In this document: piece after piece, positions 1 to 12,123 of the stretch | Numbering within the stretch: the stretch's first letter is position 1 | Layout: every line of letters starts with the position of its first letter | Assembly: GCF_905171765.1 (NCBI RefSeq) | Contig: NC_053392.1 | Span: 408,374,565-408,438,564 of the forward strand | Reading direction: 5' to 3' | Source: Bufo bufo | Lineage: Eukaryota; Chordata; Amphibia; Anura; Bufonidae | DNA length: 64,000 nucleotides | Program-made: the position numbers and the translations under genes | The notes under the pieces: model-generated | The model's input: the letters and a program-made list of their open reading frames with translations, nothing else | Told to the model about the DNA's origin: nothing | Database searches by the model: none

Positions 1-3000
1 AAAATCTCATTACCCGTATGCTCAATATAAGGAGAATAGCAGAAACTCCTAATGCTGGGCATACATGTAATGATTGCGGAGACCCTCAAATGCCAGGGCA
101 GTACAAACACCCCACAAATAACACCATTTTGGAAAGAAGACACCCCAAGGTATTCGCTGAGGGGCATATTGAGTCCATGAAAGATTGAAATTTTTGTCCC
201 AAGTTAGCGGAAAGGGAGACTTTGTGAGAACAAAATCCAAAAAATCAATTTCCGCTAACTTGTGCCAAAATTTTTTTTTTTCAATGAACTCGCCATGCCC
301 CTCATTGAATACCTTGGGGTGTCTTCTTTCCAAAATGGGGTCACATGTGGGGTATTTATACTGCCCTGGCATTTTAGGGGCCCCAAAGCGTGAGAAGAAG
401 TCTGGTATCCAAATGTCTAAAAATGCCCTCCTAAAAGGAATTTGGGCCCCTTTGCCCACCTAGGCTGCAAAAAAGTGTCACACATGTGGTATCTCCGTAT
501 TCAGCAGAAGTTGGGGAATATGTTTTGGGGTGTCATTTTACATATACCCATGCTGGGTGAGATAAATATCTTGGTCAAATGCCAACTTTGTATAAAAAAA
601 ATGGGAAAAGTTGTCTTTTGCCAAGATATTTCTCTCACCCAGCATGGGTATATGTAAAATGACACCCCAAAACACATTCCTTACCTTCTCCTGAGTACGG
701 AGATACCAGATGTGTGACACTTTTTTGCAGCCTAGCTGGGCAAAGGGGCCCACATTCCAAAGAGCACCTTTCAGATTTCACAGGTCATTTACCTACTTAC
801 CAGACATTAGGGCCCCTGGAAAATGCCAGGGCAGTATAACTGCCCCACAAGTGACCCCATTTTGGAAAGAAGACACCCCAAGGTATTCCGTGAGGGGCAT
901 GGCAAGTTCCTAGAATTTTTTATTTTTTGTCACAAGTTAGTGGACAATGATGATTTTTTATTTTTTATTTTTTTTTCATACAAAGTCTCCTATTCCACTA
1001 ACTTGTGACAAAAAAAAAAAAATTCCATGAACTCACTATGCCCATCAGCGAATACCTTGGGGTCTCTTCTTTCCAAAATGGGGTCACTTGTGGGGTAGTT
1101 ATACTGCCCTGGCATTCTAGGGGCCCAAATGTGTGGTAAGGAGTTTGAAATCAAATTCAGTAAAAAATGACCTGTGAAATCCGAAAGGTGCTCTTTGGAA
1201 TATGGGCCCCTTTGCCCACCTAGGCTGCAAAAAAGTGTCACACATCTGGTATCTCCGTACTCAGGAGAAGGTGGGGAATGTGTTTTGGGGTGTCATTTTA
1301 TATATACCCATGCTGGGTGAGAGAAATATCTTGGCAAAAGACAACTTTTCCCATTTTTTTATACAAAGTTGTCATTTGACCAAGATATTTATCTCACCCA
1401 GCATGGGTATATGTAAAAAGACACCCCAAAACACATTCCTCAACTTCTCCTGAGTACGGGGATACCACATGTGTGACACTTTTTTGCAGCCTAGGTGGGC
1501 AAAGGGGCCCATATTCCAAAGAGCACCTTTCGGATTTCACTCGTCATTTTTTACAGAATTTGATTTCAAACTCCTTACCACACATTTGGGCCCCTAGAAT
1601 GCCAGGGCAGTATAACTACCCCACAAGTGACCCCATTTTGGAAAGAAGAGACCCCAAGGTATTCGCTGATGGGCATAGTGAGTTCATGGAAGTTTTTATT
1701 TTTTGTCACAAGTTAGTGGAATATGAGACTTTGTATGAAAAAAAAATAAAAAAAAAAATCATCATTTTCCACTAACTTGTGACAAAAAATAAAAAATTCT
1801 AGGAACTCGCCATGCCCCTCACGGAATAGCTTGGGGTGTCTTCTTTCCAAAATGGGGTCACTTGTGGGGTAGTTATACTGCCCTGGCATTCTAGGGGCCC
1901 AAATGTGTGGTAAGGAGTTTGAAATCAAATTCTGTAAAAAATGACGAGTGAAATCCGAAAGGTGCTCTTTGGAATATGGGCCCCTTTGCCCACCTAGGCT
2001 GCAAAAAAGTGTCACACATCTGGTATCTCCGTACTCAGGAGAAGGTGGGGAATGTGTTTTGGGGTGTCATTTTACATATACCCATGCTGGGTGAGAGAAA
2101 TATCTTGGCAAAAGACAACTTTTCCCATTTTTTTATACAAAGTTGTCATTTGACCAAGATATTTATCTCACCCAGCATGGGTATATGTAAAAAGACACCC
2201 CAAAACACATTCCTCAACTTCTCCTGAGTACGGGGATACCAGATGTGTGACACTTTTTTGCAGCCTAGGTGGGCAAAGGGGCCCATATTCCAAAGAGCAC
2301 CTTTCGGATTTCACTCGTCATTTTTTACAGAATTTGATTTCAAACTCCTTACCACACATTTGGGCCCCTAGAATGCCAGGGCAGTATAACTACCCCACAA
2401 GTGACCCCATTTTGGAAAGAAGAGACCCCAAGGTATTCGCTGATGGGCATAGTGAGTTCATGGAAGTTTTTATTTTTTGTCACAAGTTAGTGGAATATGA
2501 GACTTTGTATGAAAAAAAAAAAAAAAAAAAAATCATCATTTTCCACTAACTTGTGACAAAAAATAAAAAATTCTAGGAACTCGCCATGCCCCTCACGGAA
2601 TAGCTTGGGGTGTCTTCTTTCCAAAATGGGGTCACTTGTGGGGTAGTTATACTGCCCTGGCATTCTAGGGGCCCAAATGTGTGGTAAGGAGTTAGAAATC
2701 AAATTCTGTAAAAAATGATGAGTGAAATCCAAAAGGTGCTCTTTGGAATATGGGCCCCTTTGCCCACCTAGGCTGCAAAAAAGTGTCACACATCTGGTAT
2801 CTCCGTACTCAGGAGAAGGTGGGGAATGTGTTTTGGGGTGTCATTTTATATATACCCATGCTGGGTGAGAGAAATATCTTGGCAAAAGACAACTTTTCCC
2901 ATTTTTTTATACAAAGTTGTCATTTGACCAAGATATTTATCTCACCCAGCATGGGTATATGTAAAAAGACACCCCAAAACACATTCCTCAACTTCTCCTG

Positions 3001-3435
3001 AGTACGGGGATACCAGATGTGTGACACTTTTTTGCAGCCTAGGTGGGCAAAGGGGCCCATATTCCAAAGAGCACCTTTCGGATTTCACAGGTCATTTTTT
3101 ACTGAATTTGATTTCAAACTCTTTACCACACATTTGGGCACCTAGAATGCCAGGGCAGTATAACTACCCCACAAGTGACCCCATTTTGGAAAGAAGAGAC
3201 CCCAAGGTATTCGCTGATGGGCATAGTGAGTTCATAGAACTTTTTATTTTTTGTCACAAGTTAGTGGAATATGAGACTTTGTAAGAAAAAAAAAAAAAAA
3301 AAAATCATCATTTTCCGCTAACTTGTGACAAAAAATAAAAAGTTCTATGAACTCACTATGCCCATCAGCGAATACCTTAGGGTGTGTACTTTCAGAAATG
3401 GGGTCATTTGTGGGGTGTTTGTACTGTCTGGGCAT
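1..3435. repeat. 774-bp palindromic satellite array
   Basis: Near-identical blocks recur at 1202, 1976 and 2750, exactly 774 bp apart, with a more diverged copy before 1202 and decay after about 3300. Each monomer holds two long dyads: one centred near 1350, 2124 and 2898 (arms read CCTAGGCTGCAAAAAAGTG and its complement), the other centred near 1745, 2515 and 3290 on an A-rich loop (arms ACTAACTTGTGACAAA and its complement). The array is therefore an alternation of roughly 387-bp half-units in opposite orientation. Short frames of 60-100 codons open on both strands repeat with the same period and are by-products of the repeat, not genes. The left end lies outside the window. Confidence 0.85.
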
Positions 3436-3938
3436 TGTAGAACCTCAGGAAACATGACAGGTGCTCAGAAAGTCAGAGCTGCTTCAAAAAGCGGAAATTC
3501 ACATTTTTGTACCATAGTTTGTAAACGCTATAACTTTTACCCAAACCATTTTTTTTTTACCCAAACATTTTTTTTTTATCAAAGACATGTAGAACTATAA
3601 ATTTAGAGCAAAATTTCTATATGGATGTCGTTTTTTTTGCAAAATTTTACAACTGAAAGTGAAAAATGTCATTTTTTTGCAAAAAAATCGTTAAATTTCG
3701 ATTAATAACAAAAAAAGTAAAAATGTCAGCAGCAATGAAATACCACCAAATGAAAGCTCTATTAGTGAGAAGAAAAGGAGGTAAAATTCATTTGGGTGGT
3801 AAGTTGCATGACCGAGCAATAAACGGTGAAAGTAGTGTAGGTCAGAAGTGTAAAAAGTGGCCTGGTCTTTCAGGGTGTTTAAGCACTGGGGGCTGAGGTG
3901 GTTAAGGTGAAAATGAGCCCGGTCCCTAAGGGGTTAAG
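3436..3938 (+). mobile_element. 3' end of TTAA-type element
   Basis: Low-complexity A/T-rich sequence continues from the satellite and ends with the terminus CCCTAAGGGGTTAA at 3925-3938. The same terminal motif closes the elements at 27437-31935 and 58504-61446. This suggests the satellite is the internal part of a related TTAA-target element (piggyBac- or Kolobok-like non-autonomous). No transposase is visible, and the superfamily is inference from the TTAA terminus. Confidence 0.5.
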
Positions 3939-3950
3939 TCCCGCAAAGAA

Positions 3951-3970
3951 ATGACGTACATGTACGTCAT
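3951..3970. repeat. Perfect 20-bp subterminal palindrome
   Basis: ATGACGTACATGTACGTCAT is a perfect dyad between two copies of a CCYTAAGGGGTTAA terminus. It probably belongs to a short remnant of the same TTAA family. A near-identical palindrome lies just inside the 5' terminus of the copy at 58504. Confidence 0.7.
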
Positions 3971-3984
3971 GGGTCCTTAAGGGG

Positions 3985-4378
3985 TTAAAGGGGTTCTCCG
4001 GTAATTTTATATTGGTGACCTTTACTCAGGATAGGTCACGAATATCAGATCAGTGGGGGTCTAACTTCCAGCACCCCGCCAATCTGCTACATTCAATGGA
4101 GCTCCAGACATTTTTCCAAGCACAGTACATTGTATAGTGGCTGTGCTTGGTATCGCAGCTCAGCCTCATTTACAAAAGGGTCTGAGCTGCAACTAGACCA
4201 TGTGACCGATATACGGTGACATCACTGGCCTAGGAAGAGACCTAGGCTTTCATGGAATGCTATGCCTCTTCTAACAGCTAATACGGAGGGGGGGGGGAGC
4301 AGGAGTCGGACCCCTGACGATCTGCCGATCTGATTTTGGTAGGACATCATTATCAAATTCACGGATAACCCCTTTTAT
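3985..4378. mobile_element. TTAA-type MITE
   Basis: It starts TTAAAGGGGTTCTCCGGTAA and ends with the imperfect inverted counterpart CACGGATAACCCCTTTTA. It is about 394 bp, has no reading frame of note and includes a short G run near 4290. The AAAGGGG terminus beside TTAA matches the other TTAA MITEs in this window (61868, 33415, 30039). Superfamily (Kolobok or piggyBac) not resolved. Confidence 0.6.
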
Positions 4379-6122
4379 TCTAAATGCATGTTTATTATTT
4401 TTGGTAATGGTATTTAATGCATACAGAAATGCTGTACAGCAATTTCAATGCTACCTTTGGAAATAAAAACCTAATGCCAAAGGGACACCCCAGTCACTCT
4501 TTCTGTAAATATGAAGTGTGTGCACAGCTTAGATTTCAATGTTTAATATGTTTATGGGTATGTGTGTTTCCAGTACGCCCATTATTGATATTCTCTACTG
4601 AAACTAAACCTATTAGAAGAACAGCATGATGATTTCACCATTTCCCATTTGTCTTCATCTTTGCAGCTCTCTATTTTCTGCATTTTGCTTTATCTACCCC
4701 TCATTGTGGTCTGTAAGAAGGACAGAAAAGTAAATTATTTGTATCACCGCAGACATACAGGATGCTCTGTAATTGATTATCGTTCCATTACACTTCTACA
4801 TGACTTTTTCTTCACAATAAAATAAGATCCAGTTGCGCATTAGAAGCATCATCTTCATGGCTACAATTTAACTTAATTGATGAAGAATATGCACATTAAT
4901 TTATGATTTCACATAAGGCTATGTTGACAAGTGTTTGAGGAAAAATTTGTACTTAAATATTAATTGTGTAATTAAAACTTCATTAGTTTATTGTGAAAAA
5001 TGACAGTATTCACTTCACATTTGTGAACTATGTTTGGTGTATGTGCCAGGAAAACTCCTGCATATGCAGTATGGGCCCATTTGACCTTATGCCATAAGGA
5101 GTTGCTTTTTGCATTTGATAGGCAAGTATGCGTGACATACTTTTTTTTCTAATAAACCATGCTATGCAGATAGATACAGTAATATAATACACCACAGTTA
5201 CGTGTTACAGGCTTTCATCAAAGATATATGCGGTGGACTGCACTCTACTTTGGTCAGTATACATTTTAAATATTATTCTTGTAGGATATTGATATTTAAT
5301 ATTCAATTTTCCTGGCCCCAAAATAATCTTATGCACTTTATCATCTCCCTTGCACCTGAAAAGTGGCGTTAAAAAGTCCCAATCTATGTGTTTGCAATTT
5401 TTTTAATTGGCACATCTCACAGTTTCTATGTCGCCCTTGCCACATTTTAGAAAGTGGGTGTGGCCAGCGGCCACAACAAATGTATCTTCATTTACAACAG
5501 TTTTCTGCGGCAAATAAACCCTGAGCTGCCCTAGATTTCTGTTTAGATGCACCGACTGATGAAGGATGCGCCTAATTTATGATGAGGACTGAGCCTCATC
5601 ATAAATGGGGTGCATCCTCCAGCAGAACAGGGGATATCAAGGCAGGCACAGAAAGCTCCACCAAATGTTTATAATGGGTATTGCTAGCATGACACCTTAT
5701 CTGATGTAGTTTATTGTACTAATTGTAGTGTCCCTCTTATTGTCTTTTTAAATATATTTTATGAATTTTCTCAATAATAATTTTTTTTTTTCATACTTTG
5801 GCCTAGTGCATTTTTGTGGGTTTGCTATATGTCATAAGGCTGAAGCCCAGTGTTAACAGAGCCTTAGGGCTTTTTTATATGGGTCAATGATTGGGGACAG
5901 ATGGTTGTTCAACTGTTCACTGCTCCATCTAAACATGCTGCAAAACACCCGACAAACGAGCAAATGCAAATTTGCAGGTTAATAGCATTTTTTGAGCAGC
6001 ATTCAAATATTTGTATTTGCTGGTAGCACATCCCGCTGCGCTTACTCTACTCCAAGCAAGTGCAGGGCAGGAGCTCCATAGCACATCGTTCCTCTGCCTA
6101 TGCCCCCTCTGCTGAAGCCTTA
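4379..6122. other. Unassigned non-coding DNA
   Basis: I see no convincing gene or delimited element. Frames are short and A/T-rich. The stretch near 5860-5930 resembles a decayed MITE end, but I could not pair it with a second end. Confidence 0.5.
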
Positions 6123-6608
6123 GGCTACTTTCACACTTGCGTTCAGAGCGGGTCCGTCTGGTATCTGCACAGACGGATCCGCTCCTATAATGCAAACGCT
6201 TAGATCCGTTCAGAACGGATCCGTTTGCATTACCATGAACAAAAAAAAAATGCAAAAGGATCCGTTTTGACTTTACATTAAAAGTCAATGGGGGACGGAT
6301 CCGTTTGAAAATTGAGCCATACTGTGTCAACCTCAAACGGATCCGTCCCCATTGACTTACATTGTAAGTCTGGACGGATCCGTTTGCCTCCGCACGGCCA
6401 GGCGGACACCCGAACGCTGCAAGCAGCGTTCAGGTGTCCGTCTGCTGAGCGGAGCGGAGGACAAACGCTGCCAGACTGATGCATTCTGAGCGGATCCGCC
6501 TCCACTCAGAATGCATTAGGACTGGACGGATCCGTTCGGGGCCGCTTGTGAGAGCCTTCAAACGGAGCTCACAAGCGGACACCCGAACGCTAGTGTGAAA
6601 CATAGCCC
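6123..6608. mobile_element. Harbinger-like MITE
   Basis: Inverted ends GGCTACTTTCACACTTGCG and CGCTAGTGTGAAACATAGCC enclose 486 bp rich in the palindromic word GGATCCGT and its near matches. The better preserved copy of this family at 41784-42259 has TAA on both sides, the 3-bp duplication typical of PIF/Harbinger elements; here the flanks are TTA and CAT. No transposase; mobilised in trans if at all. Confidence 0.65.
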
Positions 6609-7769
6609 ATCTATGCCAGGGTTTAGGAGAGCAGCTCTAGTACAGTCAGAAGTAGCAATGCTCCAGCCTAAATGGCACTCATGGCAGCTGTAGAGGAATC
6701 TGTACTCCTATACACAACAGTGTATGAGAGTACGAATTCTAAAGCGCAATAGGCACCTGAACTATTATGAGGAAGTTTCCAGACCTGCAACATGGAGCAT
6801 GGTAGGAGGGATGTGTAAAGGATTGAGGGGCTTCGTTTGGGAAGTTAAATATATTCCTGCCCAACTCTTAACAGGTTAACCTGGTGATTGCTGTTCAAAC
6901 AGGTGCAGGGTGATTAAAAGCTCACCTATGCTGTGGTCAGAGAGAGAAGTATGGTGGGGGAAGCAGAACTGTGTGAAGGCTGATCTCCTGCTGTAGGCCA
7001 GGGCTTAATTTCCTCTCAGGCCAGGGGAGAGCTAACCCCTGTCGGCAGTTGCCAGGCTATTACATGCAGGACAGCGATGTGTTGGCGGCAGATCCATATA
7101 TTTCAGCATGCTGAAATATCTGAATTGCCCAATGAACAGGCAATCAAAGGCGGTATTAGACTGCCAGATGATCGCTAATGAGTGTTGCTATGAATGCTTA
7201 TTTGAGATTATCGGGCATAAAATCTGTCTGTCTAATATACCCTTAAGCCCTTAATTGTTAAGAGACTGTATTTGCATTTCTGGGACTTTTATTTGCTGGA
7301 TAGAAAGACTGTGTACATTATATGTCTATTTATGCTGAAGAGAAGCAATATTTTGTTTTCTGGACCTCAGTGTGTGCTGAAAATAAAGCTACTGAGAAAT
7401 TGTATACTACAAGTGTCCCTTTGCTTGGACTAAAACTGCAACTGCTTATGTAAGCGTTGGAGTACATTTATGGCTTCTGAGGAGTGCCCTTTTCAAATAT
7501 GGTGCTTGAATGCTCTACAGGTATGTGCATCAGAGTACCCAGTGTAAGGGATTGCTCTCTCACAGAGGGTCGCAATCACAGACTTCTCCTCTGACAACGG
7601 GGTTCAAGTCCAAATGATGCTTCAGCACCAGCACAAACATAAACATCGCAAAAATAATCACCTGCCTGTCTAGGCACTAGCTAATACAGAGGTCTTCTCC
7701 CTGAATCACCTCTAAAGCACAGTTAGCAGGGCTCAGGCTCCAACCCTTAGCAGGTCAGCTCACCAAACA
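6609..7769. other. Unassigned DNA, LTR-like in part
   Basis: No gene is seen. AATAAA near 7381 follows a T-rich stretch, and 7544 onward starts TGTAAGGGATTGC, features expected of an old LTR. I could not find a matching LTR end with a duplication. A MITE-like stretch lies near 7130-7255. Confidence 0.3.
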
Positions 7770-7771
7770 TA

Positions 7772-9333
7772 CAGGGAGTGCAGAATTATTAGGCAAGTTG
7801 TATTTTTGAGGATTAATTTTATTATTGAACAACAACCATGTTCTTAATGAACCCAAAAAACTCATTAATATCAAAGCTGAATATTTTTGGAAGTAGTTTT
7901 TAGTTTGTTTTTAGTTTTAGCTATTTTAGGGGGATATCTGTGTGTGCAGGTGACTATTACTGTGCATAATTATTAGGCAACTTAACAAAAAACAAATATA
8001 TACCTATTTCAATTATTTATTTTTACCAGTGAAACCAATATAACATCTCAACATTCACAAATATACATTTCTGACATTCAAAAACAAAACAAAAACAAAT
8101 CAGTGACCAATATAGCCACCTTTCTTTGCAAGGACACTCAAAAGCCTGCCATCCATGGATTCTGTCAGTGTTTTGATCTGTTCACCATCAACATTGCGTG
8201 CAGCAGCAACCACAGCCTCCCAGTCACTGTTCAGAAAGGTGTACTGTTTTCCCTCCTTGTAAATCTCACATTTGATGATGGACCACAGGTTCTCAATGGG
8301 GTTCAGATCAGGTGAACAAGGAGGCCATGTCATTAGATTTTCTTCTTTTATACCCTTTCTTGCCAGCCACGCTGTGGAGTACTTGGACGCGTGTGATGGA
8401 GCATTGTCCTGCATGAAAATCATGTTTTTCTTGAAGGATGCAGACTTCTTCCTGTACCACTGCTTGAAGAAGGTGTCTTCCAGAAACTGGCAGTAGGACG
8501 GGAGTTGAGCTTGACTCCATCCTCAACCCGAAAAGGCCCCACAAGCTCATCTTTGATGATACCAGCCCAAACCAGTACTCCACCTCCACCTTGCTGGCGT
8601 CTGAGTCGGACTGGAGCTCTCTGCCCTTTACCAATCCAGCCACGGGCCCATCCATCTGGCCCATCAAGACTCACTCTCATTTCATCAGTCCATAAAACCT
8701 TAGAAAAATCAGTCTTGAGATATTTCTTGGCCCAGTCTTGACGTTTCAGCTTGTGTGTCTTGTTCAGTGGTGGTCGTCTTTCAGCCTTTCTTACCTTGGC
8801 CATGTCTCTGAGTATTGCACACCTTGTGCTTTTGGGCACTCCAGTGATGTTGCAGCTCTGAAATATGGCCAAACTGGTGGCAAGTGGCATCTTGGCAGCT
8901 GCACGCTTGACTTTTCTCAGTTCATGGGCAGTTATTTTGCGCCTTGGTTTTTCCACACGCTTCTTGCGACCCTGCTGACTATTTTGAATGAAACGCTTGA
9001 TTGTTCGATGATCACGCTTCAGAAGCTTTGCAATTTTAAGAGTGCTGCATCCCTCTGCAAGATATCTCACTATTTTTGACTTTTCTGAGCCTGTCAAGTC
9101 CTTCTTTTGACCCATTTTGCCAAAGGAAAGGAAGTTGCCTAATAATTATGCACACCTGATATAGGGTGTTGATGTCATTAGACCACACCCCTTCTCATTA
9201 CAGAGATGCACATCACCTAATATGCTTAATTGGTAGTAGGCTTTCGAGCCTATACAGCTTGGAGTAAGACAACATGCATAAAGAGGATGATGTGGTCAAA
9301 ATACTCATTTGCCTAATAATTCTGCACGCAGTG
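7772..9333 (-). mobile_element. Tc1-like transposon
   Basis: Inverted ends CAGGGAGTGCAGAATTATTA and its imperfect counterpart (ATAATTCTGCACGCAGTG) are flanked by TA at 7770-7771 and 9334-9335, the Tc1/mariner target duplication. At 1,562 bp it is full length for the family, with one reverse-strand transposase gene that is frameshifted. It lies in unassigned, LTR-like sequence. Confidence 0.92.
8100..9115 (-). pseudogene. Tc1-like transposase, one frameshift
   Basis: This would have catalysed cut-and-paste transposition. The N-terminal part (9115 down to about 8505) has a helix-turn-helix DNA-binding region (EGCSTLKIAKLLKRDHRTIKR) and a basic linker. It then shows WTDEM with the first catalytic Asp and the GGGGVLVWAGI motif. 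The C-terminal part (about 8500 to 8100) has QDNAPSHAS with the second Asp and [11 protein letters not shown] with the catalytic Glu, spaced as in the DD34E group. The two parts lie in different frames: after KLNS near 8505 the downstream frame continues as a normal transposase, so a single small indel broke the gene. About 340 codons in all, normal for Tc1. No other stop is seen. Confidence 0.9.
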
Positions 9334-9746
9334 TATGTCTAGGGAAGAGATCCGGTTTCACTAAGCCATACGGTCTAGCAGCCCACCTGGCTGTGACCAC
9401 ACAAGCCTCTCAGGCTTCCCTCTCTGTAGGGTCACTTCCTCTCCCCCAAACTCAAACACAGAGGGTTGATTTATCCCAGCTTGATTAACCCAGCTGGCCT
9501 CACCTGGGGCCAGGGAACCTGTAATGGACTGGGGTGTGGACTGGAAGACTCCCACTACCAATCTGTCTCCCAGTCCAAAGAAATCCAGCCATACAACTTT
9601 AAATAAAAAACAGCTCCAGCAACTATTCCTTGCTGAAGCCATACCATTTCTGGATTTCAGTTCTCACCCAGCTAAACTGAACAACCGGATGAGATACACA
9701 CCCCCACCATACTTCTACCGTGCACTTTACTGTACACATTACCACT

Positions 9747-10099
9747 AGGGTTGCCACCTTTTCTTCAAGCCAAACCCGAACAGAAGGGAGGGAGGGCCCC
9801 GGGAGGGAGGGCCCCCTTCCAGGCTTCACCCATGTCCCGCCTCCAGCCACGCCCATGTCCCACCTCCAGCCACGCCCGTGTCCCGCCTCCAGCCCTGGTC
9901 GTTGTCACACCGCGATCGTTACGCCCCTGAAGAGGCTCATTAGCATATTATAAGTCTTTATTTTAAGAGAACGGCGGCGGCGGCAGGCAGGGAGTTATAA
10001 AACACACTGTTATGTACTGCTGACATTAGCCCATCGCTAATGTCAGTCAGCTACATAACGTAACGTTTTTTCTGATGATTGACAGATTCAGAAACCTGT
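9747..10099. other. Unassigned DNA with partial TTAA-element copy
   Basis: GC-rich short repeats (CACGCCC-type words) occupy 9780-9900. From about 9914 to 10060 the sequence repeats words of the adjacent element at 10100-10837 (AGGCTCATTAGCATAT, TGACATTAG), so a truncated relative lies beside the full copy. No gene. Confidence 0.45.
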
Positions 10100-10837
10100 T
10101 TAAAGGGTTTCTACCACCAGAAATACTGTTATGTAGCTGACTGATATAGCGATGCGCTAATGTCAGCACTACATAACCGTATGTTTCTAACATTAGTCCC
10201 TGCAGCCGTTCTGATAAAATAAGCACTTTTATTACATGCTAATGAGCCTCTAGGTGCTATGTGGGCGTAAAATCAGCACCTAGAGGCTCCGTCCACTCAC
10301 CCATTATCCCGCCCAGGTCCAGTGTTGTGCCCGCCCCGCTCCTCTTGATTGATGCCACTGTTCCCTGCATCGATGGCGAAATCCCGCGCCTGCGCCGTTC
10401 ACTTCTGTCTTCGGCGCAGGCGCAGTGAGTGAATGATGCGCTCCTGGTGCCGGATTCCTCACTGCGCCTGCGCTGACTACGTCACAGTGAGGAAGCCGGC
10501 ATCAGGAGAGCGGCCTTCACTCACTGCGCCTGCGCTGAAGACAGAAGTGAACGGCACAGGCGCGGGATTTTGTCAATGCTGCTGCGAACCGTCACATCAA
10601 TCAAGAGGAGCTGGGCGGGCAGAACAGGGGACCTATGCGGGATAAAGGGTGAGTGGACGGAGCCTCTAGGTGCCGATTTTACGCCCACATAGCACCTAGA
10701 GGCTCATTAGCATATAATAAAAGTGCTTTTTTAGCAAAAAACGGCTGCAGGGACTAATGTTAGAAACATACTGTTATGTAGTGCTGACATTAGGGCATCG
10801 ATACATAACAGTATTTCTGGTGGTAGAAGCCCTTTAA
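10100..10837. mobile_element. TTAA-flanked MITE
   Basis: TTAA is present at both edges (10100-10103 and 10834-10837). The ends TTAAAGGGTTTCTACCACCA and its complement are clear inverted repeats, and a second inner pair (AGCACCTAGAGGCTC and complement, near 10260 and 10690) extends the dyad. The centre is GC-rich with inverted TGCGCCTGCGC words. It has no transposase. Confidence 0.75.
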
Positions 10838-11904
10838 ACACTGTTACATTTACACACTTCAAATGTTTTATATACCTTTTTAGAAGTGCCTATCTAGGAC
10901 AGTTGTCAGGACTGTCTTGGTCACACACAGGTTGAAAAACCACTCTGCAGGCAGGGCACAGTGGGCACTGGGCTGGGCACTACTTGGGCAGGCTGCTGGA
11001 GCTGGACTGGAGTCTGGAGAAGAAGAATGATTTCAATTCTCCCTCCCTGCCTCTCTCTCTGATGTCACTTCCTGTGTGGACTTCACTTCCTTATCAGAGA
11101 GAAGGAGAGAAGGAGGGAGGGACTGGGAGGCAGGGGAGGAGCGAGGAGTCCGGAGACTGATTGAACAGTGAGTGAGCGGCTGCGCTGCCTGGCATCATTC
11201 ACTGTTACACTGTAGTGACTGTAGACTAGAGGAGGGAGGGTGAGGGAGGGACTCGGGGAGGCTCGGGAGGAGTGCTGGCTGCGCTCAGCTGATCACCCGG
11301 CCCCGGCCGCCGCAGTGAGTGACAGCAGCTAAGCTTATGCGATCGGAGTCTGTCTCACTCTCGGTCGGACGTCCGCACTGTCTGCAGTTTGAATGAATAA
11401 TCCTGTCTCTGGAAGTATGCTCAGAGCAACCTGGAAGCAAGTCATGAGAATGCAACATAGTTTGCCATATTGATGATGTAATGTATAAGCTGAAACATGT
11501 AGATTTCCTACAGTTTACAGGACGATCTATTATACAGTATGCGCAATCAGGCAATGTGATCTGGTATGTGTACCGATCTTTATGTTTCCACAGGATTTAT
11601 TTTGATACATTATTGCATTATATTTGTTTTAGCACATTTTATTGTTTGTATACATGTGCTTAATGCTTCACAGCCAAATCTCATTTCTAAAATAGGCAAC
11701 AGCAAGTTGCAGACAAGTCACAAGTATTTGTGTGTCGTGCGACATTTGCGTGACACGTGTGTAGTCCTACCCTAACTGTAGCATGTTGTATGAACAGGAT
11801 TTTATTTTTTCACCTGTAACATTGCACAGCTCTGATGTATAATTAAGATAGGCTGTGTATGCAGTAGGCTTAACCAGTGTTTTAGGTACAATTCTGCACA
11901 GCTA
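10838..11904. other. Unassigned DNA
   Basis: A GA/GC-rich stretch (11040-11330) is followed by A/T-rich DNA. I see no splice-supported gene, RNA gene or pairable transposon end. Confidence 0.5.
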
Positions 11905-12123
11905 CAGTTGCAAGAAAAAGTATGTGAACCCTTTGGAATGATATGGATTTCTGCACAAATTGGTCATAAAATGTGATCTGATCTTCATCTAAGTCACAAC
12001 AATAGACAATCACAGTCTGCTTAAACTAATAACACACAAAGAATTAAATGTTACCATGTTTTTATTGAACACACCATGTAAACATTCACAGTGCAGGTGG
12101 AAAAAGTATATGAACCCTTGGAG

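Noticed and set aside
1202..3284. Repeated 83-100 codon frames as a small gene family
   Set aside because: They repeat on both strands with the 774-bp satellite period and have no shared domain or start signal.
1..3435. CRISPR-like repeat array
   Set aside because: Units are 774 bp with internal dyads, not short repeats with unique spacers, and the setting is a vertebrate genome.
7544..9746. Solo LTR interrupted by the Tc1 element
   Set aside because: The left edge looks LTR-like, but no matching right end or target duplication was found.
11040..11400. CpG-island promoter of a host gene
   Set aside because: GC-rich and GA-rich, but no downstream exon, splice pattern or long frame was found.
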